A stretch of DNA of 64,000 bases from JALZKA01 sp963721645 (GTDB lineage: Bacteria > Actinomycetota > Thermoleophilia > Solirubrobacterales > 70-9), in NCBI GenBank assembly GCA_963721645.1, contig CAVRJK010000002.1, positions 1,426,001 to 1,490,000 on the forward strand, given 5' to 3'. This document shows, one piece after another, positions 25,213 to 34,561 of the stretch. Each line of letters starts with the position of its first letter. Positions within the stretch are counted from its first letter, which is position 1. Both the position numbers and the translations under genes were made by a program. The notes under the pieces are model-generated. The model was not told the origin of the DNA and made no database searches. It was given only the letters and a program-made list of their open reading frames with translations.

Positions 25213-26523
25213 TCAGCCGAGCTCGCGCTCGACCGAGTCCGAAAGGCGCCCGGCGACCTGATCCGCCTCGTCCTGCGTGGGCGCCTCGACCATCACGCGG
25301 ACGAGCGGCTCGGTGCCCGAAGGGCGCACCAGGATGCGGCCCCGGCCTTCGAGCGCCGCCTCCTCGCGCTCGACCTCGTCCCAGAATGCCTGAGCGTCCT
25401 CGATCGCGTCGCGGTCGGCCACGCGGACGTTGATGAGCGTCTGGGGCAGCTTCTCCATCGGGATCGCGTCGGCGAGCGAGCGGCCGGCGAGCGAGCGGCA
25501 CGCCAAAAGGGCGGCAGCGATGCCGTCGCCCGTCGGCGCAAACCCCGTCCAGATGATGTGGCCGGACTGCTCGCCACCGAGCGTCCATCCGCGCTCGCGA
25601 AGCTCCTCGGAGACGTTGCGGTCGCCGACGTGGGTGGTCGCGACCTCTATCTGAGCCTCCTTCATCGCGGTGTGGAAGCCGAAGTTCGACATCACGGTCA
25701 CCGCGACGCCACCGCCGAGAGCGCCGGTCTCGGCGAGGTGCCTGGCGGCGAGAACGATCAACTCGTCCCCGTCACGCACCTGACCGGTGGCATCGACGGC
25801 CAAGACACGATCGCCGTCTCCGTCGAACGCAAAGCCGACGTCGGCGCCCGACGAAACCACACGCTCGGCGAGCGCCTCGGGGTGAGTCGAACCGCACCCC
25901 TCGTTGATGTTTCGCCCATCGGGGTCGGCGAACATGACCTCGGTCTCAGCACCCAGGCGCTTGAAGATCTCGGGTCCGGTCGAGTGGGTCGAGCCGTTTG
26001 CGCAGTCGAGCACGACCTTCAGCCCGTCGAGCCTCCCGCGAAAGGCGCCCTCCAGCTCGCGCAGATAGTCGTCGCTCGCCCCGTGGAACCGGCGAACCTG
26101 CCCGACAGCGTGCGGCGGGCCGTGATCGGCCGTGACCGATGCCTCGATCCGCGCTTCGGACTCGTCGGAGAGCTTGGCGCCGTCACGGCCGAAGAACTTG
26201 ATTCCGTTGTCCTGCCAAGGGTTATGAGATGCGGAGACGACGACCGCGAGGTCGAGTCCGAGACGTCTGACGAGGATCGAAGCGGCCGGCGTCGGCACGA
26301 CACCCGCGATGAGGGCGTCCCCCCCGCCCTGCGCGACTCCGGCTGCCAGCGCGCCCTCCAGCATCGGGCCCGACTCACGCGTATCGCGGATGATCAGGAC
26401 CTGCGGGCGTTCTGCCTGTGCCTCTGCGGCGGCAGCGCGTCCGAGAGCCACCGCAAGCTCGGCGGTCAGAGCCTCACCGGCGACTCCGCGGACGCCGTCC
26501 GTGCCAAAAAGCCGTTTAGCCAT
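25213..26523 (-). CDS. glmM: Phosphoglucosamine mutase
   Basis: 436 aa; converts glucosamine-6-phosphate to the 1-phosphate. LFGTDGVRGVAGE is the N-terminal signature, AVVVSASHNPWQDNGIKFFG holds the phosphoserine, FAFDGDGDRVLAVDATG the metal loop, GGEQSGHIIW the sugar loop, and VRPSGTEPLVRVMVEAP the phosphate loop. The ATG at 26523 has no Shine-Dalgarno sequence; instead a hairpin ends 10 bases upstream. Confidence 0.97.
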   Translation of the reverse strand: MAKRLFGTDGVRGVAGEALTAELAVALGRAAAAEAQAERPQVLIIRDTRESGPMLEGALAAGVAQGGGDALIAGVVPTPAASILVRRLGLDLAVVVSASHNPWQDNGIKFFGRDGAKLSDESEARIEASVTADHGPPHAVGQVRRFHGASDDYLRELEGAFRGRLDGLKVVLDCANGSTHSTGPEIFKRLGAETEVMFADPDGRNINEGCGSTHPEALAERVVSSGADVGFAFDGDGDRVLAVDATGQVRDGDELIVLAARHLAETGALGGGVAVTVMSNFGFHTAMKEAQIEVATTHVGDRNVSEELRERGWTLGGEQSGHIIWTGFAPTGDGIAAALLACRSLAGRSLADAIPMEKLPQTLINVRVADRDAIEDAQAFWDEVEREEAALEGRGRILVRPSGTEPLVRVMVEAPTQDEADQVAGRLSDSVERELG

Positions 26524-26533
26524 AGATATTGGT

Positions 26534-26553
26534 GCGTCGCCTTTCGGCGACGC
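26534..26553 (-). promoter_or_regulatory. Perfect hairpin with GAAA loop just upstream of glmM
   Basis: GCGTCGCC (26534-26541) and GGCGACGC (26546-26553) form a perfect 8-base stem; read on the glmM strand the loop is GAAA, a stable GNRA tetraloop. It lies 10 bases before the glmM ATG and 30 bases after the rpsI stop. No T-tract follows, so termination is doubtful; an RNA end-protection or translational role is possible. Confidence 0.5.
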
Positions 26554-26583
26554 AAGAAGCAGGTCCGTGCATTAGGTCCTGTT

Positions 26584-27531
26584 CTAGCGCTTCGAGAACT
26601 GCGGCTTCTTGCGGGCCTTCTTGAGGCCTGCCTTGCGGCGTTCCTTCTCACGCGCGTCACGCGTGAGCATGCCGCGGCGCTTGAGCTCGCCACGAAGCTC
26701 CGGATCGATCTCGATCAGGGCGCGGGCGGTCGCGTGGCGCACAGCGTCGGCTTGTCCGGAGACGCCGCCGCCATGGACGCGGACCTTCACGTCCACCTGG
26801 CTGTCGTAACCGGAGGTGACGAGCGCCTGGCGGGCGATCGTGCGGTGAAGATCGCGGGGGAAGTAGTCCTCGACCGACTTGCGGTTGACGAGCACTTCGC
26901 CCTTGCCCTTGGTGACGACAACCCGGGCGATGGCAGTCTTTCGCTTGCCGGTCGCCTGGATGCGGGCGTCGGCGGCCATGTTGAGCTTTGCGCCCTCGCG
27001 AAGCGCGGGCTCGTCGGCGACCACGTCGGTCTCGGCAGCGGCAGCAGCGGCGGCCTCTTCCTGCTCGGCCTCGAGACGGGCGCGCTCCTCAGCGGAAAGC
27101 TCGCGCTCGTCCTCGATCAGGAGGGGCTCGAGATCTGCGCCGGGTGCGACGTCCTTCTTCTTGGGCTCGGGCGCCTTGGCGGGCTCCTTGGCCTCAGCCT
27201 CTTCAGCGGCGGGCTCGGCTGCCTCGGGCGCCTCAGCGGGCACTTCTTCGGCAGGGGCAGGGTCTGCGGCAGGAGCGTCCTCGGCAGGCTCGTCTGCACC
27301 CGGAGCTTCCTCTGCGGGAGCCTCTTCGGCCGGAGCTTCTTCGGCCGGAGCTTCTTCAGCCGCGGGCTCGGAATCAGAAGCCTCGGCGACGGGTTCTGTT
27401 TCAGGCGCCTCGTTGGGCGGTGCGGCCTGCTCCTCGGGAGCCGGCGCTGCCTCCTCGGGAGCTGCGGGCTCCTCGACGGGCGCGTCTTCTGCCGGGCTTT
27501 CGCCCTCGTCCTGCGTGGGTTCGTCGCTCAA
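26584..27531 (-). CDS. rpsI: Ribosomal protein uS9 with 184-residue acidic extension
   Basis: 315 aa. The last 131 residues are a normal uS9: ATGKRKTAIARVVVTKGKGE, VRVHGGGVSGQADAVRHATA, and the conserved tail KKARKKPQFSKR that reaches the P-site tRNA. Before it come about 184 residues made mainly of Ala, Glu and Pro with AEEAP-type repeats, then a KKK patch and a charged helix. The start is TTG at 27531, overlapping the rplM stop (TTGA), which makes the full-length product the natural one. Ordinary uS9 is about 130-160 aa. Confidence 0.93.
   Translation of the reverse strand: MSDEPTQDEGESPAEDAPVEEPAAPEEAAPAPEEQAAPPNEAPETEPVAEASDSEPAAEEAPAEEAPAEEAPAEEAPGADEPAEDAPAADPAPAEEVPAEAPEAAEPAAEEAEAKEPAKAPEPKKKDVAPGADLEPLLIEDERELSAEERARLEAEQEEAAAAAAAETDVVADEPALREGAKLNMAADARIQATGKRKTAIARVVVTKGKGEVLVNRKSVEDYFPRDLHRTIARQALVTSGYDSQVDVKVRVHGGGVSGQADAVRHATARALIEIDPELRGELKRRGMLTRDAREKERRKAGLKKARKKPQFSKR
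27302..27361. repeat. Four tandem 15-bp repeats inside rpsI
   Basis: Units at 27302-27316, 27317-27331, 27332-27346 and 27347-27361 are variants of GGAGCTTCTTCGGCC; on the coding strand each encodes AEEAP. Copy number of such units could vary between strains. Confidence 0.85.
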
Positions 27532-27962
27532 GACTTGATCTCCAGTGGCTTCGGCTGCTGAGCCGTGTGGGGGTGGTCGGGGCCGGCGTAGACCTTCAGC
27601 TTCGTCAGCTGCGCGCGGCCGAGCTTGTTGCGCGGAAGCATTCCCTTGACCGCCTTGCGGATGACTTCCTCTGGCCTGCGATCCATCTGCTCACGCAGCG
27701 TGCGCTGACGCAGGCCGCCCGGGTAGCCCGAGTGCCGGTAGTAGATCTTCTGGTCGAGCTTCTTGCCGGTGACCGCGATCTTGTCGGCGTTCACGACGAC
27801 CACGAACGAGCCGGTGTCGCAGTGCGGCGTGTAGTCGGGCTTGTTCTTGCCCCGGAGCTCATCGGCGAGCTGAGTCGCCAGGCGCCCCAGGGTCTTGCCC
27901 TCGGCGTCGACGAGCACCCAGCCGCGCTGGCGATTCTCGGGAGTGGCTACGTAGGTCTTCAT
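27528..27962 (-). CDS. rplM: Ribosomal protein uL13
   Basis: 144 aa, standard length. Landmarks are WVLVDAEGKTLGRLATQLAD, HCDTGSFVVVVNADKIAVTG, KIYYRHSGYPGGL and KGMLPRNKLGRAQLTKLKVY, then GPDHPHTAQQP. The rplM-rpsI order is the common bacterial pair. The ATG is at 27962, and the 92 bases upstream (27963-28054) should hold the promoter of this operon. Confidence 0.97.
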   Translation of the reverse strand: MKTYVATPENRQRGWVLVDAEGKTLGRLATQLADELRGKNKPDYTPHCDTGSFVVVVNADKIAVTGKKLDQKIYYRHSGYPGGLRQRTLREQMDRRPEEVIRKAVKGMLPRNKLGRAQLTKLKVYAGPDHPHTAQQPKPLEIKS

Positions 27963-28054
27963 AAGGCTTGATTACGCGCAAAAGCCGCGCCCGGCAAGGT
28001 GCCGCAGCGCGGGCCCGTGAGGATAGAGGATGGGGCTTGCCGCGCAGCGTCGGC

Positions 28055-31000
28055 TCAGCGGCCCCGAACGCTCCAGCGCTTCGAGCCTTGGCCGGTATTC
28101 CCAACGGTGTCCGTGGCGCGAACGCTCAACTCATGTCGCCCCCGCTTGAGCTTCTTCACCACATGCGGGCTGCCGCACGTCTTGAAGTTGCCCGAATCAA
28201 GGCTGCATTCGAGGTCCGAGACACCTGACGAGTCGACGACAGCGAGGGTGAACCGCGCAGCCTTGCGCGTCGCCTTCTCGAGGTTGATCGACACCTTCGG
28301 CGGCGTCGCGTCCACCTCGAAAGTCCGGCTGGCAGACATTCCGAGCTTTCCGGTTCCGCCTACTCCTCGCACCTCGAATGCGTGGATTCCTTGCTCGAGA
28401 GGCGCCGCGGGAACATGCCTGGTGGCATCGGAGCAAGGCGCCCATGATTCGGCTTCGAACCGACATTCGTATGAGGCCGCGAAATCACTTGAGAATCCAA
28501 ATTCCGGAAGGGAACCGGTCACTTCACCCGATGCCGGGCCTGAGGTGATCGAAGCTCCCCCTGGCTGCGTGCGAACCGCGAACTGAGTAAGTCGAATTTG
28601 GCCGACGTTGCCAACCACATCCACCGCTCTGGTTCGGAAATCGTGCGCACCGTCCCCAATGAACGAATACACCTTCGGCGAGGCGCAGTTCTCCCACGGA
28701 TGCCCATCGAGCTGACAGGCAACCTGACTCCCGGGATCGTCAGTTGAAAACGAGAAAGTGACTCGGGAGTCCAGCGAGATTGGAATCGGTCCGCTCACAT
28801 TCACAACACTCGGACCAACGACGTCGACCGTCCACGTCTTCACCGATTCAGCGCCAACGAGCCCCAGCCCATCAACCGCTCGGACCCGAAGGGTGTGCGC
28901 TCCATGGGCGAGATTGCTGAACGTCGGGTTGGACTGACACGACTCGAACACTCCGGAATCAAGCTTGCATTGGAAGGAGGCCGCGCCCGCTGCCGTGAGC
29001 GTGAAGCTCGCGGAGCGCGAATTTGTCGGGGAGCTTGGCCCGCCAGAGATGGTGGGAGCCAGTGGCGGTGCCTGGGTCGGCGTGGAGATCGTCGGGTCGA
29101 GTGGCGCTGGGTCAGCCGGATCGCGCGTGCCGTCGCCGTCAGTGTCGGGCGGCAAGGCGTCGCACGGGTGGACTGCGTCGGAAGGCGCGGCGACCGATCC
29201 ATAGCCAAGGAACGACGACGCCGTGTCCCGATACGCGATGGCGGTGCCACTTAAAGACGAATCGTCCGGATCGGCGATTCCCATCCATTCGTATGGCTCG
29301 TTCGGGTTCGACTCAGGGGTGGTCCACGCGTGGGCAAAGATTCCACCTACGCCGCAATCGCTCCGCGCGGCACGGGAGACAACTTGCTCAAAGAAGGCGG
29401 CGCGCTCGTTCTCGGTCATCGCACCCGCCCCGGCGGTCGGCGCGCCGAAGGAAAGGAGCATTGGAGACTGCGCGTTGCCTGCGGCCTCCAGCCCTCGGCG
29501 GGTGTCCCTCATGACGACGTCAACGCTCGCCGAAGTTCTCGAGTGCTCTGCCCATACATGCACTGCATCGACGGAACCCGAGAGCGTGGGTCTGGCCGCC
29601 TGCATTTCACGCAGGAAGGCGCCGGCCCGCCCTCCCACGCCCAGCTCGCCCAGGCTCGCTACGGCGCGGGCTCCAGGGTCAATTCCCTTGACAGTGGCTC
29701 TGACTGCCGAGTAGGTGGCTGCATAGTCAGCGGGGGTCGCAACCCCATCGGCCGCGTGAGCCGTCAGGTTCCCGTACTGCCACACCTCAAAGTCGCGAAC
29801 CGCCAGTTGCTCCTCGTCGAGGTTGCGGTTCTCCGACCAGAACGTGCCCTCCCGCCCGTACCGCTCCGCGAATCGCGAGACGAACGCCGAGAACGCGGAA
29901 TCGAACGATGTTCCTGAACTCGGCGCCCACCCAGGGATCGACCCGAAAGCCGGCGTGGGCCGAATTCCCTCGGCTCCCATCTTGAGGATCACCCTGTCCA
30001 TCCAGTTCCAGCGCGCCCTCTGGGTATACGTGGGGTCGGTTGGAGCGACGGGCTCGATCCAAGACCAGTCCACGCGGAACCTGGCGCTCGCGATCCGGAC
30101 CGAGGCCATCGCCTCGAAGTCGTCCCCCAGCCTCGTGAAGTCATCTGGAAGCTGCACGATCGTGGCGCCGAAGAACGAGTCGGACTTGCGAGGCTCGCGA
30201 GTTCGCGGTTCGACTGGGTCCTCCTCCGGAGGTGGCGGGGGGTCCTCGCCGGATCCGCGGTCGCGGTCGGGATCAATCGGGTAGTCGTCCTCCTCGTCCG
30301 GCGTGCCGTCCTCGTCGCTGTCCGGCGGCTCGGCTGCACCGCAGATCTCGATGACCGAACGGGGGGCAGGAGTGGGTCCCCGGCCCTCGTACAGGGCCAC
30401 CTGATCTCGATACGCCTGCCCCGATGGGTGGAGAAGACCCGTTAGCGGAGAGCTGATCCCCCACCAATGGTCAGGGTTCAGGAGATCGAGCTCCTTGGTC
30501 TGCCATGCATAGGCGGCGACGGCGGAGATCCCGCAGTCGGTCCTGGGCAGCCTCCCTACAAGGTTCGTGTAGTTAGCCGCGCGCAGAAGCTCCGTAAGCG
30601 CGCCGAGGCCGGTGCCCCGGCGCCAGCCAAACTCGCTGAGGACGATCTCGGCGTTACCAAAGCCCTGATCGTCTAAATGGCGCCGCAACCAACCGACCAT
30701 GGCCAGATCAACGTCCGGGTCGATGTCGTAGGGGTGAAACCCAACCGCGTCGATCGCTTGCGTCAGGCCGGGCTCCCGCTCGACGGCGCGCTCGAGGAAC
30801 TCGTCGGCAGCCATTCCCTTCAAGCGATCACCTTCGTGCCTCGAGTCCTGAAGCGCGGCCAACCCGCCCAGGATCACCTGCGCGTCCGGATCAATGCCGT
30901 GAACCGAGTCCGCAGCTCGCTTGACCAAAGTCGCGAAGATCTCGGGGTCAGGCTTCGGGCACCAGAACCCGTTCCAGTTGGGCTCATTCCACAACTCCCA

Positions 31001-31534
31001 GCGCCTGACCGGGATCTTGGGTAGATCAGGGCGCGACGCCCAGAATGTTCCGGTCGGTCCATAGCGGCGAGCGACCGCGCCCACAAAGGATCCGTAGTCG
31101 GCCGCTCGGCCTGCTGCAACCTCGCTGCGGCGGCCACATGAGGCGGCGGCGCCATCGACGCCGGCGGCCCAGGAGGGTGTCGCTCCTGGCACTGCGAGGA
31201 GCTCCATGTTGCGCTGAGCGAGGGCCGCAACAAGCCGGTCCGCTGCGCTCCAGTTGTACGTATGGACGCCTGACAAGGGCGCAACGGGTTCAACCTCAGG
31301 CCAGCCGATCTCCACGCGGACCCAATCGGCGCCGATGGCCTTCATCCCGTTCAACTGGGCATCCCGAGCCGCGTCGCGGTTCAGAACGGTCTCGTTCCAC
31401 AGCTCGGTCGCACTCACCCCAAAGAAGGTCTCAGGCACCCGGGGCTCGAACGCGTGCGCGAAGGACGTTGAGGAAGTAGCCAGCCCAAGACAGACCGCCG
31501 AAGCGGCAACCAGTGTTTTGAGCCGCCGAAACAT
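28055..31534 (-). CDS. Large exported protein with two glycosidase-like domains and Ig-like repeats
   Basis: 1159 aa. Signal peptide 1-27. The first TIM-barrel glycosidase-like domain (about 35-395) has a WELWNEP motif with the acid/base Glu184 and IVLSEFGWRRG with the nucleophile Glu301, as in GH5/GH39-type enzymes. A calcium-type TSP3 repeat (DSDEDGTPDEEDD) follows. A second domain (about 450-785) aligns with the first, but the motifs read FEVWQYGNL and LLSFGAPTAG, so both catalytic Glu are lost. A second TSP3 repeat (DTDGDGTRDPADP) leads to three or four Ig-like domains (FQCKLDSGVFESCQS, CQLDGHPWENC, CRFEAESWAPC, CSLDSGNFKTC). It starts at 31534, divergent from a flippase gene, so a role in cell-surface glycan turnover is likely. 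Confidence 0.85.
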   Translation of the reverse strand: MFRRLKTLVAASAVCLGLATSSTSFAHAFEPRVPETFFGVSATELWNETVLNRDAARDAQLNGMKAIGADWVRVEIGWPEVEPVAPLSGVHTYNWSAADRLVAALAQRNMELLAVPGATPSWAAGVDGAAASCGRRSEVAAGRAADYGSFVGAVARRYGPTGTFWASRPDLPKIPVRRWELWNEPNWNGFWCPKPDPEIFATLVKRAADSVHGIDPDAQVILGGLAALQDSRHEGDRLKGMAADEFLERAVEREPGLTQAIDAVGFHPYDIDPDVDLAMVGWLRRHLDDQGFGNAEIVLSEFGWRRGTGLGALTELLRAANYTNLVGRLPRTDCGISAVAAYAWQTKELDLLNPDHWWGISSPLTGLLHPSGQAYRDQVALYEGRGPTPAPRSVIEICGAAEPPDSDEDGTPDEEDDYPIDPDRDRGSGEDPPPPPEEDPVEPRTREPRKSDSFFGATIVQLPDDFTRLGDDFEAMASVRIASARFRVDWSWIEPVAPTDPTYTQRARWNWMDRVILKMGAEGIRPTPAFGSIPGWAPSSGTSFDSAFSAFVSRFAERYGREGTFWSENRNLDEEQLAVRDFEVWQYGNLTAHAADGVATPADYAATYSAVRATVKGIDPGARAVASLGELGVGGRAGAFLREMQAARPTLSGSVDAVHVWAEHSRTSASVDVVMRDTRRGLEAAGNAQSPMLLSFGAPTAGAGAMTENERAAFFEQVVSRAARSDCGVGGIFAHAWTTPESNPNEPYEWMGIADPDDSSLSGTAIAYRDTASSFLGYGSVAAPSDAVHPCDALPPDTDGDGTRDPADPAPLDPTISTPTQAPPLAPTISGGPSSPTNSRSASFTLTAAGAASFQCKLDSGVFESCQSNPTFSNLAHGAHTLRVRAVDGLGLVGAESVKTWTVDVVGPSVVNVSGPIPISLDSRVTFSFSTDDPGSQVACQLDGHPWENCASPKVYSFIGDGAHDFRTRAVDVVGNVGQIRLTQFAVRTQPGGASITSGPASGEVTGSLPEFGFSSDFAASYECRFEAESWAPCSDATRHVPAAPLEQGIHAFEVRGVGGTGKLGMSASRTFEVDATPPKVSINLEKATRKAARFTLAVVDSSGVSDLECSLDSGNFKTCGSPHVVKKLKRGRHELSVRATDTVGNTGQGSKRWSVRGR

Positions 31535-31683
31535 CGTGCCGCTTCCTTCCTCTAGCCACAGCGCCTGCGTGCACCAGGGCGCATCCATGTCATCGGCTGG
31601 GTGCGGCTGTCCCTTCAATCTCATGCCAACGCCTGGACGGAGAGGCGGCGAACCAATGCGTCCGTGCAGCTACGGTTCCGCCT

Positions 31684-33057
31684 GTGGCGAAGGAGGCGAG
31701 CGAGGCAGCGCGCAACTACGGCCGCACGGCCGGCCTCCTCACGGTGGCACTCGGCGCTGCGGGCATCCTCGCCTATCTGTTCTTCGCGGTCGCCTCACAC
31801 AGCCTGAATGAGGACGCCTACGGACAGATCGTGGTCCTCTGGTCGGTCACGTTTCTAACCATCTCGATCCTTCTCCGCCCGGTTGAGCAGTTGCTCGCAC
31901 GGACCGTTGCCGAGCTCCAGGAAAGCGGTCAATCGATTCGCCACGCGACGCGTGTCGCTGCCGCAATACAGCTGTCCATCGGTGCTCTGTTCGTGGCGGT
32001 CGCGCTCAGTCTGCGCTCATTCTCGAACAGGAGTTGTTCGACGGAGACTCGTTGTACTTCTGGGTCTTGGTGGTCGCGGTCCTCGGCTTCGCCGCCAGCT
32101 ACTTGCGTTCGCGGCTTCTTCGCGGGAAGCAGGCGGATGGGCTGTACGCGGTGCTGCTCCTCGTTGACGGAGTGGTTCGGCTCGCCTTTGCCCTCGTGGT
32201 CGCGGTCGGCATCGCCAAGGGCCCGGACCTGATTGCCATAGCCGTGGCCGCTCGCCGATAGCCAGCCTCGTTGTAGTCCCCCTCGCACTTGCTTCTCGGC
32301 GCGGCGGCCCGGTCAAGTCTCGGGGACGCCCTTCCCATTGCCCCGGCGACTGACGGCGCGCCGAGTTCACCCTTGCCCAAGGAGGAGGCTTCGCCGCTGC
32401 CGTCCTTGTGATTATGCTAGCGAGCAGGTGCTTCCTGAACAGCGGAGTCCTGTTCGTCAGAGGCGCCGAGAACGCTGCGGCCGCCGGATTCATCTTCAAC
32501 GTCCTCATGGTCGCTCGTGCTCCCGTGGTTCTGTTCCAGGCGATCGCGACCAGCCTCCTTCCACACCTGACCCGGCTCCGCTCACGCGGCGACCAGACGA
32601 GCGATGAGGCCTTCGCCCTGTCCATACGGATGACCCTCCTCGTGATCGCTGGGTTCGCCGCGGCTGTTTCGCTTGCCCTACTAGCGGTTGGGCCCGCAGC
32701 CATGCAGATCGCCTTCGGTGAGAACTTCGAGTACGACCGCGCCGGCCTCGTCATCGTCGCCGTCGGCATGGGCTTCTACCTGGCAGCCGAACGCTAAACC
32801 AGGCGGCTCTTGCACAGGGCCAGGCGCGACGCGCCGCGATCTGCTGGCTTGGATCCGCCCTCGTGTTCGTTGCCTGAACCTGACGGACGCTCGACGCGTA
32901 CCGCCGCGTCGAGATCGGCTTCTCGCTCAGCGCAGCCACCCTTTGCCTTGCTTTGTACGTCCTTTACCGGCACCCCGGCGCTGCTCGCAGGACGCTCGAA
33001 CCCGGTTCCGGCGAGGAGCTGGAAGCTCGGCTGGCCGCCGCCGACGACGTGATCTAG
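31684..33057 (+). pseudogene. Wzx/MATE-like polysaccharide flippase, at least five frameshifts
   Basis: The full span, from GTG at 31684 to TAG at 33057, has flippase-like membrane segments in changing frames. It begins RTAGLLTVALGAAGILAYLF, then SLYFWVLVVAVLGFAASYLR, GGGFAAAVLVIMLASRCFLN, ALSIRMTLLVIAGFAAAVSL and finally VEIGFSLSAATLCLALYVLY. Breaks lie near 32013, 32255, 32330, 32790 and 32875 (GCC TGA ACC for an expected TGG AAC). The net length is a multiple of three. It would move lipid-linked oligosaccharide across the membrane. The density of small indels with good residue quality in every piece favours sequencing error over decay, but the gene cannot be read as it stands. Confidence 0.7.
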
Positions 33058-33100
33058 CCGGCCGGCGCGAGCCTATCTCGAGCACCCTAGACTGCCGGCG

Positions 33101-34561
33101 GTGTCCGAGCAATCCAATCACGAGCAGGCCGACAGCGTTGAGCGAGCCGACTACCAGACGATCCGTTCGTTCTTCGACACCTTGAGCGCAGAGGAGGATC
33201 GCTGGCTTGAGACAACTTCCGGATACCACGATCTGGTTCGATCTACGGCAACCTCATTGATTCCCCCTGGCCAGCGGGTACTTGAGATCGGTTCTGGCCG
33301 GGCGACCTCCTCTCTTCGCTGCGACCCTCCAACGGCCTCGGTGTGGATGTAAGCGATGGAATGGTCAACCAGGCGCGGACGCGTCATCCCGAGCTTGAGT
33401 TCGTGTGCGCCGCAGGCGAGTCCATGGATGTCCGCGAGGAACCGTTCGATTACGTCGTCCTCGTTGACACCGTGCCGTACGTCGCTGATCTCCAGACGTT
33501 GTTTTTGAAGGTTTCCGAGATGTGCCACGCGCGGACTCGGTTGGTCATTTCCAGCTACAGCAACCTCTGGCGACCGATTCTCGCGACGCTCTCGCTGTTC
33601 GGCCTCCGGCCCAACCGCCCGGTGCGCAACTGGGTTGCCCCAGAGGATCTCGTGAACCTTCTGGAGCTCGCCGGCTTTCAGGTGACCACCAGACGCTCGG
33701 AGATCCTTGCCCCCATCAAGGGCGGGCGCCTTTCCCGGCTCCTCAACGGCTACGTCGCTCGCCTCCCCGGACTTCGGGCGCTGACCGCCACGTACTGGCT
33801 GATCGCGCGCCCCATCCAGAGCAGCCGCTCCGAGAGCGGCGTCTCGGTCGTAATCCCGTGCCGCAACGAGGCTGGATCCATAGCGGATCTCGTGGACCGT
33901 GTCCCCGAGATGGGCACCGGGACGGAGATCGTGTTCGTCGAAGGTGGGTCCTCCGACGACACCCGGGAGCGAATCGAGTCGATCATCGCAGAACGTCCGG
34001 ACCGGAACCTGACGCTTCATGTGCAGACCGGGAAGGGAAAGTGGAACGCGGTCAAGGAGGGGTTTGACGCTTCGACCCAGGAGATCCTGATGATCCTCGA
34101 TGGCGACATGACCGTCCCGCCCGAGGATCTCCCGAAGTTCTACGAAGCCGTGGCGTCGAACCACGGCGAGCTGATCAATGGGAGTCGCATGGTCTACGGC
34201 ATGGAGCCGGGTGCGATGCGATTCCTCAACATGCTGGGCAACAAGGCCTTCGCGGGGGTCCTGACCTTCGTACTGGGTCAGTACGTCAAGGACGCTCTGC
34301 GGGACGAAGGTCCTTCATCGCACCGACTGGGAGCGGATCTCCGAGAGGAGCCATGAGTTCGACGCCGAGGACCCGTTCGGCGACTTCGAAATCCTGATGG
34401 GCGGGGCGCTCCTGGGCCTCAAGATCTCCAACCTTCCGATCCGCTACCGCGCCCGGGTCTATGGGGATACGAACATTCGCCGCTTCTCTGCGGGTGCTCG
34501 TCTTGCGCGACTCGCTGCGGCGGGGTATAAGCGGCTGTGGGTGAACCCGGTGTCGGATTGA
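33101..34561 (+). CDS. Methyltransferase-GT2 glycosyltransferase fusion (two frameshifts)
   Basis: About 486 aa corrected. The first half is a SAM methyltransferase: RVLEIGSGRG, then VDVSDGMVNQA and FDYVVLVDTVPYV. Restoring a G in GGCCGGGCGAC near 33312 gives the continuous GDLLSSLRPSNGLG. The second half, from about residue 245, is a GT2 (dolichol-phosphate-mannose synthase-like) domain: VSVVIPCRNEAGSIADLVDR, VEGGSSDDT, MILDGDMTVPPEDL. A second break near 34296 moves it to the frame that reads GTKVLHRTDWERI and ends RLWVNPVSD. The stop TGA overlaps the next gene's TTG. Such MT-GT fusions occur in glycan loci; substrate unknown. Confidence 0.78.

Noticed and set aside
25207..27561. 784-codon plus-strand open frame opposite glmM and rpsI
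   Set aside because: Antisense shadow of glmM and rpsI; the repeated Arg/Gly/Leu pattern mirrors the AEEAP repeats of rpsI.
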